Made by a program: the position numbers and the translations under genes. The notes under the pieces are model-generated. The model made no database searches. It saw only the letters and a program-made list of their open reading frames with translations, and had not been told where the DNA came from. Below, piece by piece: positions 1 through 7,675 of a stretch of 64,000 nt of DNA; the stretch's first letter is position 1; every line of letters begins with the position of its first letter. The stretch comes from Gammaproteobacteria bacterium (GTDB lineage: Bacteria > Pseudomonadota > Gammaproteobacteria > Eutrophobiales > Eutrophobiaceae): the NCBI GenBank assembly GCA_012103475.1, contig WLWS01000003.1:310001-374000 (forward strand), written 5' to 3'.

Positions 1-614
1 AAAGAGTCGCGATAGTTTCGGAACTCAGCGCTAACTGCAGAGAGGAAGAGTTTTACATCAGCCAAGAGTACTTACCTTTGGGTTTGCCATTCCGTAATTT
101 TAAGTGCTATGAGCATCAAGGTCACTGTTAAAACTAAGAAATTTGATGTGAGTTAAAATATACAGATAAGTAAAGTTTAGAAAACTAGGATTAAATGGGA
201 AAATATCCCTTGTTCATTACTCAGGCAATATGGGGTATCAAATGGCAATCATAACTCCTTGTTGTATATACTTAATGCTAGTGTGTATCTTCATAAATGC
301 CCGGTTGATACCCGCTAATTTGGCGTTGCAGACAGTAACCTTGTTAATATTGATCGATAGAAATCGCGCGTCCTAATGAGAAACATTTCTTCATGGCTTA
401 TATCCCCTATGGTGAATACCCCCTTGCTCTAATTTGCGGGAAAATAAATGCGGCTAGAGCTACGGTCTAGGTAATTTCAATCGTAGAGATTTCACCCCCC
501 CTACCCTGTTTGATAATGATTACCTAAAGAGTGATCACTTAATTTCAACCTCCGACACTAGGGACAATTCGCGAGATTGACACCCGTATTGCTTTAAAGT
601 GTCAGAAGGACCCA
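1..614. other. Non-coding stretch inside the integrative island
   Basis: I see no convincing gene on either strand here. The stretch is AT-rich and lies downstream of the XRE-like gene of the tRNA-Ser island. I searched it by eye for a copy of the tRNA 3' end that would mark the far end of the island and found none, so the island appears to continue out of the window to the left. Confidence 0.5.
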
Positions 615-908
615 TCAATGTTTCTTTGATTTCATATCGATGTTAACAGCCCAGATACGTAATTCCTCAGAAGTCATTCTCCCAGTCTCAATATCTGATA
701 TGTCCTCGGCTGATAGTTTTGCTACTAAATCTTTTTGTGAGAGCTGCAGACCTCTACATGCATTGCTTAATCTATCATTGATTCGGTGAGTATTACGTGT
801 ATTTGTGGTTACTTTTAACTCACTGATACTTTTTGCCTGCCTTTCATTCGCGTTAATAGTAGAAAAACCCGTATTACTCGTAAAACTCACTGATTGTTGC
901 AATGCCAA
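615..908 (-). CDS. XRE-like helix-turn-helix protein
   Basis: This is a 97-residue protein whose residues ~53-92 read like a Cro/C1 helix-turn-helix: LQLSQKDLVAKL, then EDISDIETGRM, the usual recognition-helix and turn pattern of XRE proteins. The Asn/Thr-rich first half matches nothing I know. It starts 22 bases inside the end of the upstream ATPase gene, so the two are probably co-transcribed. As a small DNA-binding protein of a P4-type island it could control island gene expression or excision, but that role is inferred. The fold assignment is moderate because the second helix is short. Confidence 0.6.
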   Translation of the reverse strand: MALQQSVSFTSNTGFSTINANERQAKSISELKVTTNTRNTHRINDRLSNACRGLQLSQKDLVAKLSAEDISDIETGRMTSEELRIWAVNIDMKSKKH

Positions 909-2449
909 GCTTGCGCGCGATGTACTTCACCACCACGAGTGATACGTAAACCTTCACACACTCTTCCTTCCCACCGACTAATCCTCCTTCCTAATCGCCT
1001 AGTGTTGATTTTGTTTCCATCAGCTGCTATTACGTGGATAACATCACGAAGTGCATCATGCATTTCATCGCCCCCGCTTGATATATCCATAGCCATTTGA
1101 CGGACCAGAACTTCTTTGTCTTTATATAGATCCCACCAGGCAAGAAGAAATTCCCCTAATTGCTCCCGATCTGGATCAATTTGTTCGACACGACTTCTTG
1201 TTTCGCAGGGATCTGCGGCTCCGGCCCAAACAAGAGGTGAGCGAACCAAAGCATCCCACTCCTCGAATCTACCGAATGGCTTTAGGCCAGTATCTGGCCG
1301 ACCTGCAACTTGATAGGCTTTGAGTAACGTTAGTGCAGCATTCACAAATTCATATCGATTCGTTAATACATAGTCTCTTAGATTACTGCGTTTGAAAATT
1401 CGTTCCTCAGGATGTTCAACCACAGGGTCAAGACGCGATATTAAAATGCGAGTTGAAAGGTCCCCTCGAATAGTTAAATTATTCCCTGTTATAATCAATA
1501 CAACCGCAGTGGAAACGGCGATAATCTTTGTTTCTCCAAGCAACCTACCTTTAAATATTGGGCTTGTCGAGATAGTACAAAGTGTTTCACTCGTAATTAT
1601 ATTCTCCACATTGTCTATGACTAAAACTGGGTCACCTGCAAGGAGTACGGCTAGCAAACCCTTACCCATTTCTGTCTCATCTCGTGGCAGCGTCATGACG
1701 GCTGGTGACTGACCGTTAACTAAAAGACTAATTAGTGTTGCGAGGAATGTTTTACCAGACCCCATCACTGGCGCATCGAATCCAAAAAACGGAGCCGTTC
1801 TCAGTGACCAACGAATTAAAGCAGTTAACAGTGCAGCGAACCAGACTGATTCAGCTGCTGCGTCAATGAAAGGGAATTCACTTATGATTTCTCGTAATTT
1901 ATCTAGCGCCTTAACTGCATCTTCTTTAGTAAGGTTATCTTCGCGTTCTATCCTTATCCAATTTTTACTTTCTAGATACAGCGCTGTATCAAAATCGTAA
2001 CCGTGTTGTGTAAGTAGTCTTCCTGTCTCAGTTATTGTCGCCGCACCAATGACTCCCCTTAGCACGGGTAGGCGCCAAGAATTCCTCTCAGCAAGTGTTC
2101 GAGCAACGTCACGTGGACAGTCAATATTCTTATTAGCTTTAATCCTGTTGTCGTATCTTTTCCAAGTGGCATATTCAGTTCCTTTTTCCCGTATCCTAGT
2201 TACCTTTACCTGGACAATCGCCTTTGTACCCTCAGGACGTTTTATATTCTTGCAATTTGTTATTGGTATTTCAGAAATCTCGACCAGCAATCCTCCGCGC
2301 TGATATATTCCACAATCTGGATGTTCAATAAGAACTTGCTCAAGTGCGTCAACTTGTAGATGCAACTCACCACCTATTACTTCAATACCATTTTGCATCC
2401 TTATTTTTTTAAATGCTTCTTCGCGGGGATCCACTACCTGATCAGTCAT
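887..2449 (-). CDS. Island P-loop ATPase (primase/helicase-like)
   Basis: This 520-residue protein has a clear Walker A motif at ~residues 228-237 (APVMGSGKTFLA) and a Walker B-like segment at ~274-282 (PVLVIDNVEN). The N-terminal 200 residues show no enzymatic motif that I recognise. In P4-like satellites and islands this position, between an AlpA gene and a small regulator, is usually held by a primase/helicase or D5-type NTPase. A DNA-replication or mobilisation role for the island is therefore the likeliest reading, but it comes from context. There is no obvious TOPRIM or DnaG zinc motif, so I do not call it a primase. It lies 40 bases downstream of the AlpA gene. Confidence 0.6.
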   Translation of the reverse strand: MTDQVVDPREEAFKKIRMQNGIEVIGGELHLQVDALEQVLIEHPDCGIYQRGGLLVEISEIPITNCKNIKRPEGTKAIVQVKVTRIREKGTEYATWKRYDNRIKANKNIDCPRDVARTLAERNSWRLPVLRGVIGAATITETGRLLTQHGYDFDTALYLESKNWIRIEREDNLTKEDAVKALDKLREIISEFPFIDAAAESVWFAALLTALIRWSLRTAPFFGFDAPVMGSGKTFLATLISLLVNGQSPAVMTLPRDETEMGKGLLAVLLAGDPVLVIDNVENIITSETLCTISTSPIFKGRLLGETKIIAVSTAVVLIITGNNLTIRGDLSTRILISRLDPVVEHPEERIFKRSNLRDYVLTNRYEFVNAALTLLKAYQVAGRPDTGLKPFGRFEEWDALVRSPLVWAGAADPCETRSRVEQIDPDREQLGEFLLAWWDLYKDKEVLVRQMAMDISSGGDEMHDALRDVIHVIAADGNKINTRRLGRRISRWEGRVCEGLRITRGGEVHRAQAWHCNNQ

Positions 2450-2489
2450 ATTATATCTATCCTATATGTCCTTATTGGAAGAAAATGGC

Positions 2490-2687
2490 TTAGGTTGATT
2501 GACGGGATTGGTTAATTCTGTCTTCTATCCACTTTTCAATTTCACTTTGGATCCATCCGCTGGCTCGCTTGCCCAATTTTATCGGCGGCGGGAATTTATC
2601 TTCATTTATTAGTTTATAAGCGTTGCTTCTGCAGATACCAGTGCGCTTATGTACTTCAGGCCAGCGTAAGATTCGTTCATTAGACAT
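2490..2687 (-). CDS. alpA: AlpA family DNA-binding regulator
   Basis: This 65-residue protein has the AlpA/MerR-like winged helix-turn-helix. It opens with ILRWPEVHKRTGICRSNAYKL, followed by the family's FPPPIKLGKRASGW segment and ending EIEKWIEDRI. AlpA proteins of P4-type elements bind near integrase genes and act as excisionase or as activators of the integrase. Its place two genes downstream of a P4-type integrase fits that. Length and motif order are typical for the family. Confidence 0.88.
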   Translation of the reverse strand: MSNERILRWPEVHKRTGICRSNAYKLINEDKFPPPIKLGKRASGWIQSEIEKWIEDRINQSRQST

Positions 2688-2877
2688 ATTTGCTCGTCTC
2701 CGTTATTCGATGTGCATAAATGGAACACTTGAATCGGATTAAACACGGGCGAATTTTTAGGTGCAAGCCGTCGCTAACACTAAGAGAAAAGGACGAAATT
2801 TATATACTAATCATGCACAAGCGAGTTTTTAGGCGAGTTTCTCGAGGAGTTTCTTCAAAAGTATCCGAAAAAAGTAA

Positions 2878-3528
2878 TTATTTTTTCCAGGTGGCTTTAG
2901 TAATTCTCAATACCGTTCCTTCATCGACACCGATATACTCAGGTAACTTTGAGATTTCAGTAGCTAAACTTTTTTTATTAAAGGATTCACCCTTATTCTT
3001 TTTTTCCTTTGCTAACTGATTCATTCGTTCCTGAATCTTTGTATTTCTTTTTTCAGTGAGTAGTTTCTGGTTCTCTCGTTTCGTAAGCTTTAAACTACTA
3101 TCATCTACAGATTGATTTTTATGCGGATTTTCTGAAGTTGAAAGACTATTCGTTTTCGCTGCGTAATTTGAAATGCCTTCACAAAAAAAACTCGCATTAT
3201 CTTTACTGTATACTTTTTCAACGTCGCCACGGTAAACTTTTGAATTAACCCAGTCCACTACCGACTCTGTGTTCTCTTCGTACCATTCCCGCTTCGGACG
3301 ACCACCCTGAACCCATGATTCAATTCCTCGACTTCGAACATTTCTCTTTCGCCGTATCTTGCGTACTTCGATATAGGGTAATTCTTCATCATCCACAGCG
3401 CCTAATAACTTTTGAATATGTTCGAACACAGCAGGATCATCTTCATCTTCGATTCCCGCCAATAGAAATGCGGCAATTTTAATACTTATTGGATCTAATC
3501 CTTTGTATTTTTCATGTATCATTAACAA
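2878..3528 (-). CDS. Hypothetical island protein, charged C-terminus
   Basis: This 216-residue protein resembles nothing I recognise. It begins with a segment counting acidic and hydrophobic residues (~1-50), has an Arg/Lys-rich patch at ~58-82, and ends in a strongly basic, probably helical region (~140-216). That region could bind nucleic acid and finishes with a short helix-turn-helix-like stretch (KKSLATEISKLPEYIGVDEG). It starts 7 bases after the integrase stop codon on the same strand, so it is probably co-transcribed with the integrase. Lysine and asparagine codons are very frequent, in keeping with horizontally acquired DNA. Confidence 0.55.
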   Translation of the reverse strand: MLMIHEKYKGLDPISIKIAAFLLAGIEDEDDPAVFEHIQKLLGAVDDEELPYIEVRKIRRKRNVRSRGIESWVQGGRPKREWYEENTESVVDWVNSKVYRGDVEKVYSKDNASFFCEGISNYAAKTNSLSTSENPHKNQSVDDSSLKLTKRENQKLLTEKRNTKIQERMNQLAKEKKNKGESFNKKSLATEISKLPEYIGVDEGTVLRITKATWKK

Positions 3529-3535
3529 ACCTATG

Positions 3536-4726
3536 CTAGTTTGATACGTGCTTTAGACTATCCAAATAATCCGCCCACTCTCGCATCATCTTACGCCGCT
3601 CGGTCAAATATTCCGCATGATTATATGCGGCCCTCACCAAATTTTTTTCTGTATGCGCCAACTGACGTTCGATGATATCTGATTTCCAGCCCATTTCGTT
3701 TAGTCGAGTCGATGCCATTGCCCTAAATCCGTGTCCAGTCATTTCTTCCTTTTGATATCCCAACCGGCGTAAAGCCGCATTGACGGTGTTTTCACTCATA
3801 GGTCGTAATGGAGTGCGAATACTGGGAAAAACATATCGACCGTTACCAGTAATCTCTTGGATTTCCTTCAATAAAATAATTGACTGTAGCGCGAGTGGAA
3901 CAACGTGTGCTACCTCTTTCTTCATTTTGTCCGCGGGTATTCTCCATAACTTATCCTTGAAGTCGATTTCCGACCATTCGGCTCGCCTTAGCTCCCCCGG
4001 TCGAACGAAAACATAGGGCGCTAATCTGAGAGCAATGCCAGTGACCAATTCGCCTTCGTAACCATCCATGGCCCGCAAAAGCTGTCCTATTTTGTCAGGA
4101 TCGGTGATGGTTGCGTAATGATTACGTTTGCGCGGTGCAAGTGAACCAACTAAATCAATTGCGGGGTCTCTATCAGCACGACCAGTCACAATGGCATAAC
4201 GGAATATCTGACTGGTAATCGCTCTTATACGGTGTGTGGTTTCGCGAAGACCACGTTTTTCCATTAGTCGCAACATTTCAAGTATTTCAGCCGCTGTAAT
4301 CTCCTGAATAGGTGTTTGGCCTATTACTGGGAAAGCATTTCGTTCCATCCTTTGCATAACATCGACAGAATAGCTTTCTGACCAAACTGAAGACTGCTTC
4401 GCGTGCCATTCACGTGCAATCACTTCGAACGAACTGTCATCCGTTGATGTGTTGCTTAAGTTTCTGGCCTTGCGTAAAGCTGAAGGGTCGACATTGTTAC
4501 GTAAATGTTGTCGAGCATCATCACGTAGATCTCGCACTTCCTTTAAACCAACTTCAGGAAACACACCAAGGGATATACGTTTTTCTTTTCCGTTAAAACG
4601 GTATTTTAAACGCCACCATTTTTGATCTTTCGGAGTAACTTCAAGATAGAGCCCCTTCTCATCGAATAAACGGTAGGTGCGAGATTTGGGTTTTGCGTTT
4701 TTACATTTGACCTGGCTGAGTGACAT
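3536..4726 (-). CDS. P4-type tyrosine integrase
   Basis: This 396-residue site-specific recombinase has the N-terminal DUF4102 arm-binding domain (~1-85, with SLGVFPEVGLKEVRDLRDDA). A SAM-like core-binding domain (~100-190) and the tyrosine recombinase catalytic domain follow. Visible catalytic residues are the first Arg in VRPGELRRAEW, the HGFR (HxxR) box, the His of QLAHTEKN and the nucleophilic Tyr in AAYNHAEY. Length is normal for P4 integrases. It lies just downstream of the 3' end of tRNA-Ser, the standard target, and reads away from it. Short TGCCCCC repeats lie directly upstream of the start and one overlaps the place where a ribosome-binding site would be, so the integrase may repress itself. 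Confidence 0.95.
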   Translation of the reverse strand: MSLSQVKCKNAKPKSRTYRLFDEKGLYLEVTPKDQKWWRLKYRFNGKEKRISLGVFPEVGLKEVRDLRDDARQHLRNNVDPSALRKARNLSNTSTDDSSFEVIAREWHAKQSSVWSESYSVDVMQRMERNAFPVIGQTPIQEITAAEILEMLRLMEKRGLRETTHRIRAITSQIFRYAIVTGRADRDPAIDLVGSLAPRKRNHYATITDPDKIGQLLRAMDGYEGELVTGIALRLAPYVFVRPGELRRAEWSEIDFKDKLWRIPADKMKKEVAHVVPLALQSIILLKEIQEITGNGRYVFPSIRTPLRPMSENTVNAALRRLGYQKEEMTGHGFRAMASTRLNEMGWKSDIIERQLAHTEKNLVRAAYNHAEYLTERRKMMREWADYLDSLKHVSN

Positions 4727-4790
4727 TTTGGGGGCAACCTAATTTCAATTTTAGTAGTTGCCCCCAAATATGCCCCCAGTTGCCCCCGGA
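4727..4790. repeat. TTGCCCCCAAA-type repeats, likely integrase arm sites
   Basis: Four copies of a seven-base core TGCCCCC cluster upstream of the integrase. Three are direct copies at about 4758-4768, 4770-4779 and 4780-4789. The fourth is inverted at about 4727-4737 (TTTGGGGGCAA), immediately next to the integrase start codon. P4-type integrase genes often carry such arrays, where they act as arm-type binding sites. The copy abutting the start codon would also let bound integrase block its own expression. The assignment rests on position and repetition. Confidence 0.55.
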
Positions 4791-4807
4791 TGTCAACACT
4801 TTGTAGT

Positions 4808-4889
4808 GAACTGCTCTGGACAAGGAAAAAGGCTTAAAGCCCTATTTTATAGTCTTTATTGGACTTTACTGGACTGCTATGGACATCAA
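4808..4889. repeat. GGAC-phased repeats between integrase and tRNA-Ser
   Basis: GGAC recurs at 4861, 4871 and 4881, exactly ten bases apart, directly beside the 3' end of tRNA-Ser. A 15-base block at 4871-4885 (GGACTGCTATGGACA) is matched at 13 of 15 positions by 4808-4822. One-helical-turn phasing next to an attachment site suggests binding sites for integrase, excisionase or AlpA. The function is inferred. Confidence 0.4.
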
Positions 4890-4891
4890 TG

Positions 4892-4981
4892 TGGCGGAGA
4901 GAGAGGGATTCGAACCCTCGATACGGATTAACGTATACACACTTTCCAGGCGTGCGCCTTCAGCCACTCGGCCACCTCTCC
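4892..4981 (-). tRNA. tRNA-Ser(GGA), island attachment site
   Basis: This is a 90-base type II tRNA with encoded CCA. The acceptor stem GGAGAGG pairs with TCTCTCC (one G-T pair), there is an anticodon loop CTGGAAA with anticodon GGA, a long variable arm typical of tRNA-Ser, and a T-loop GGTTCGAATCC. It closely resembles the E. coli tRNA-Ser(GGA) sequence. Its 3' end faces the P4-type integrase, so the 3' portion (about 4892-4912) is the probable attachment core. The gene itself is intact, as expected when the incoming element restores the tRNA. Confidence 0.95.
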
Positions 4982-5108
4982 AAATTCGAATCATTTTCTA
5001 CCTGGCGGAACATTATATATGTACCAGCTGCTTTTGTGGGCGCAGGGTATACAAATATGGGAAATGGCGCAATTACTACTTTTTCGAGTAGCTGGCGACC
5101 GGGCGCGC

Positions 5109-5513
5109 TTAGGAGGTTCGACCTGTTAGCTGTCTGTTTGAGGCTGATTCCAATGTGGACAGCAGGTCAAGCTCTCCCCGGGATAGATCACAGGCATCGA
5201 CCAATTCGCTACTATCGATACCTTTCTGCAGTAAAACCATGGCCTGCTTGTAGCTGGTGTTATTGCCATCGCTTATTTCAAATTTATCCTGTCTTTCGTT
5301 CAAAATTCGGAGCTGCTTTTCAAGGTGCTTGATACGCTCTCCTTTACCAGTCTCGCAAAGTAACATAGCCTCAAGCTGTTGCTTGAGTTCAGCCGAATTT
5401 TGACTTTGTTGGTATAGTTTGTGGAATATCGCTCGCGTTATCAGGGCGATAACTGTCGCAATCACTACTGATGCACAAATCAAAGTGAGAATTATTGTGT
5501 CAAAAATTATCAT
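5109..5513 (-). CDS. DUF2802 protein, single transmembrane helix
   Basis: This 134-residue protein has one N-terminal transmembrane helix (~4-27), a coiled-coil stretch (~36-76) and a C-terminal DUF2802 domain (~88-125; YKQAMVLLQKGIDSSELVDAC then LSRGELDLLSTL, a helix-turn-helix-like motif). In many gammaproteobacteria DUF2802 genes close the chemotaxis operon just after cheW, and the protein's function is unknown. Here it is the last gene of a leftward unit that includes cheY and cheZ. Its start codon overlaps the stop of the 53-aa ORF upstream (TAATG), so the two are translationally coupled. Confidence 0.75.
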   Translation of the reverse strand: MIIFDTIILTLICASVVIATVIALITRAIFHKLYQQSQNSAELKQQLEAMLLCETGKGERIKHLEKQLRILNERQDKFEISDGNNTSYKQAMVLLQKGIDSSELVDACDLSRGELDLLSTLESASNRQLTGRTS

Positions 5514-5674
5514 TATATGTACTCATCAACCTTGTGTTCAGGTGAGTTCTGTCTGGGCTTCTCCTCAGGCTCCGGTTTGATCTTTCTGGTTTTCTTTTTC
5601 TCTTTATTAGCGTGACGATTATCCAGTGCAGGCGTGATGCGCTGGGCTTGTTGAATTTTGCTTAACTCAGACAT
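5513..5674 (-). CDS. Small basic protein coupled to the DUF2802 gene
   Basis: This 53-residue ORF starts MSELSKIQQAQRITP, has a Lys-rich middle (NKEKKKTRKIKPEPEEKP) and ends VDEYI. Its TAA stop shares a base with the ATG of the DUF2802 gene, a typical coupling arrangement. That and the codon-like composition make it credible despite its length. It is polar throughout, with no membrane segment, and probably disordered. I do not recognise the family. A role alongside the DUF2802 protein in the flagellar or chemotaxis machinery is suggested only by position. Confidence 0.55.
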   Translation of the reverse strand: MSELSKIQQAQRITPALDNRHANKEKKKTRKIKPEPEEKPRQNSPEHKVDEYI

Positions 5675-6001
5675 AAGACATTAATTAATATACAAATCTC
5701 TCCTGAAAAACGACGAGATGTAAAATTAGAGTTTGACGACTGAGCTCAGTAAGTTCGTCAAAAACCTGTCACGTGATACTTATACATACCTACTATGCAT
5801 GCCTTATGCCAGAATTCCTCTTCAAAACATCGAATTTGGGAAAAGACGGACCAGCACCCCAACCCCACGCCGGGTAAGTCTGAGATATCAGCTAATAAAG
5901 AAGATTGCAGACTAGTCGTCTGCCAGCATGAAAAGATTAAAAACTTGTCTGATATAGACTGATTAACAGCAATTTTCTGAAAAGAAGTTGCCTGATACCT
6001 C
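5675..6001. other. Gene-free gap where cheA/cheB/cheW would be expected
   Basis: Short open frames exist on both strands but none looks like a protein. In the related gammaproteobacterial locus order, cheA, cheB and cheW lie between cheZ and the DUF2802 gene; I find no recognisable remnant of them. The only structure seen is an inverted repeat at 5732-5762 and a short hairpin (GCAGAC/GTCTGC) near 5907-5923. Confidence 0.5.
5732..5762. repeat. Inverted repeat enclosing a palindrome
   Basis: TTTGACGA at 5732-5739 and its exact complement TCGTCAAA at 5755-5762 flank the perfect ten-base palindrome CTGAGCTCAG (5740-5749). It could fold as a hairpin in RNA from either strand or bind a dimeric protein. 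There is no U-run, so it is a poor intrinsic terminator. It lies about 60 bases upstream of the 53-aa ORF. Confidence 0.35.
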
Positions 6002-6769
6002 TTAAAAACCAAAGCTGGACAACAAAGCGTCTACGTCTTCCTGGTCATTGGCAACATTCTCTTTTTCTTCAGGCTTAATCTGTGGTCCTTCAGCTTCGAT
6101 ATCCTTAAGCGCCGGTGCAGCTTCGGATTTCTCTGGCCCGGCTCTTTTAATAACTCCAACCAGCCTGCTCTCAACTTCCTGCACCAGAACGATGACCTGT
6201 TTGATGATTTGACCAGTTAAATCCTGAAAGTCCTGTGCCATTATCAAATCAGATATACTGCTTCGCACTTTTTCCGTATCGTTTTCTACTCGGGTAAAAA
6301 ATTGCTCCAGTTCAGTACTAAAAACATGGAACTCTTCCAGTTTCATCTCTCTTTGAGTAAATCTTTGCCATTCTGATTTTATGTGGGCGGTATCAGTTGA
6401 CAGCGTGCTGGCGTCTTTGTGTATTTCCTCAGCAATATCCAAGGTCAGATTTGCCGAACTTTCCGTCTTTTCGATAACATATTCAAGCCGCTCTCGAGCA
6501 TCCGGTATTTCGTTCTGGGCTATTTCAGAGATTCGCTCATCGTCACTACAAAACCCCAGCGCATCATGAACATGCCGTGTAATTTGGCCTATTTCATTGA
6601 AAAGAGAGGACTCATAGGAATGCGCCAGACTGCTAATGGCTGAATCAACCTCGTCCTTTTGTCCATCTTTCAAAGCATCAACAAGGGACAGAGCCAGATC
6701 AAGACGTTCATCCACTTCCATTTCTTCTTCAGATTTCGCTATTGCGGCTTCCATAAATCTTTCTCCCAA
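6002..6769 (-). CDS. cheZ: Chemotaxis phosphatase CheZ
   Basis: This is a 255-residue CheZ that dephosphorylates CheY-P. The long helical region (~60-190) contains the catalytic segment MAQDFQDLTGQIIKQ, with the active-site Asp and Gln of the family, and the protein ends in the CheY-binding tail VDALLSSFGF. A charged linker of ~35 residues separates the two, as usual. The start could be the first ATG or the one four codons in (MEAAIAK); both lie within a few bases of the cheY stop. It is co-transcribed with cheY immediately upstream. CheA is not found nearby, so the kinase must be elsewhere or lost. Confidence 0.95.
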   Translation of the reverse strand: MGERFMEAAIAKSEEEMEVDERLDLALSLVDALKDGQKDEVDSAISSLAHSYESSLFNEIGQITRHVHDALGFCSDDERISEIAQNEIPDARERLEYVIEKTESSANLTLDIAEEIHKDASTLSTDTAHIKSEWQRFTQREMKLEEFHVFSTELEQFFTRVENDTEKVRSSISDLIMAQDFQDLTGQIIKQVIVLVQEVESRLVGVIKRAGPEKSEAAPALKDIEAEGPQIKPEEKENVANDQEDVDALLSSFGF

Positions 6770-7162
6770 TTACGCTGCAGCTTCCAGACGTTCGAATATT
6801 TTCTCGATTTTTTCCTTTAGTACCTGTGCGGTAAATGGTTTAACAATGTAACCATTTACACCCGCCTGGGCCGCTTCGACAATTTGATCTTTTTTCGATT
6901 CGGCGGTTACCATCAATACCGGAATATCTGCCAATTCCGGATCCTTACGGACATTTTTGAGCAAATCGATGCCCTGCATTCCAGGCATATTCCAGTCTGT
7001 TACCAGAAAATCAAAACTGCCTTTTTTAAGCATAGGCAAAGCGGTATTACCATCGTCAGCTTCCGAGGTATTGTTGAAGCCAAGATCCCTTAATAAATTC
7101 TTGATTATTCGTCGCATGGTAGAAAAGTCGTCAACAACCAGAATTTTCATGTTTTTATTCAC
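6770..7162 (-). CDS. cheY: Chemotaxis response regulator CheY
   Basis: This single-domain receiver of ~130 residues signals to the flagellar motor when phosphorylated. Visible are the acidic pair in LVVDD, the phospho-acceptor Asp in [11 protein letters not shown], the Thr of VLMVTAES and the Lys of [10 protein letters not shown] prefer the GTG at 7162 as the start. It has an AGGAG eight bases upstream and gives the N-terminus [12 protein letters not shown], which resembles Vibrio-type CheY; the ATG at 7150 is the alternative. The open frame continues upstream without a stop into a transposase fragment, so an automatic 204-residue call would be a fusion. Confidence 0.92.
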   Translation of the reverse strand: MNKNMKILVVDDFSTMRRIIKNLLRDLGFNNTSEADDGNTALPMLKKGSFDFLVTDWNMPGMQGIDLLKNVRKDPELADIPVLMVTAESKKDQIVEAAQAGVNGYIVKPFTAQVLKEKIEKIFERLEAAA

Positions 7163-7384
7163 TATCCAATCTCCTAACTCAATTTTGTCGAAAGTATGAC
7201 CTAGTCTTGAGCTGCTATCGACCAGAGCTTGTTCTCCATGTGCCTGGTAAGCCCGTTTCCATGTATAGAAAGTCTCTCGACATATTCCGAAATAACGGCA
7301 CGTCTTAGCGATATTACCGTTCTCTTTTGCGTAGTTTAAAACCTTCAGCTTTTTGGCTATGTCATGCTCTGCTCTTCGATTCAT
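7163..7384 (-). pseudogene. Transposase N-terminal fragment fused in frame to cheY
   Basis: About 65 codons encode the helix-turn-helix start of an IS481/IS3-type transposase: [20 protein letters not shown], then [12 protein letters not shown]. The DDE catalytic part is missing. The similarity stops near 7190 and the native cheY leader follows. The ATG at 7384 still has a good AAGGAG nine bases upstream, so this reading frame may be translated and run straight into cheY. It is the relic of an insertion or deletion at the front of the chemotaxis locus. Confidence 0.75.
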
Positions 7385-7675
7385 TATACTCGACTCCTTT
7401 ATAGCTCAATAACAGTATAAACTGTCTACCTAAGTCGAGATTTTCATACTTTGTTAGTAAATTATACTAGAGAAATTAGAAGTTTAGCGTTAATCGAGAA
7501 GCTGAGACTCAAAGTTAAAGAAATCCGACAGATAAGCCTCTGGATGCTATCAGGTGTTTAGCTTGATGTGTTTCATGCATAAAAGTTTACTTGATATAGG
7601 TTCCGCCTTTTAGCTTGAAAGCGGATATACTTTTCCTGTTTCAAAATTTCTTTTGAAGGGCGTACTAGCTATACC

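Noticed and set aside
4727..4889. CRISPR-like array from the short repeats
   Set aside because: Repeats are 7-15 bases with irregular or very short spacing, no unique spacers and no cas genes.
4859..5332. Open frame across tRNA-Ser on the plus strand
   Set aside because: It runs antisense through the tRNA gene and into the DUF2802 gene, with no family similarity.
5758..6012. 84-codon open frame below cheZ
   Set aside because: Composition is unlike a protein and it has no ribosome-binding site or coupling; the conserved neighbours explain the region.
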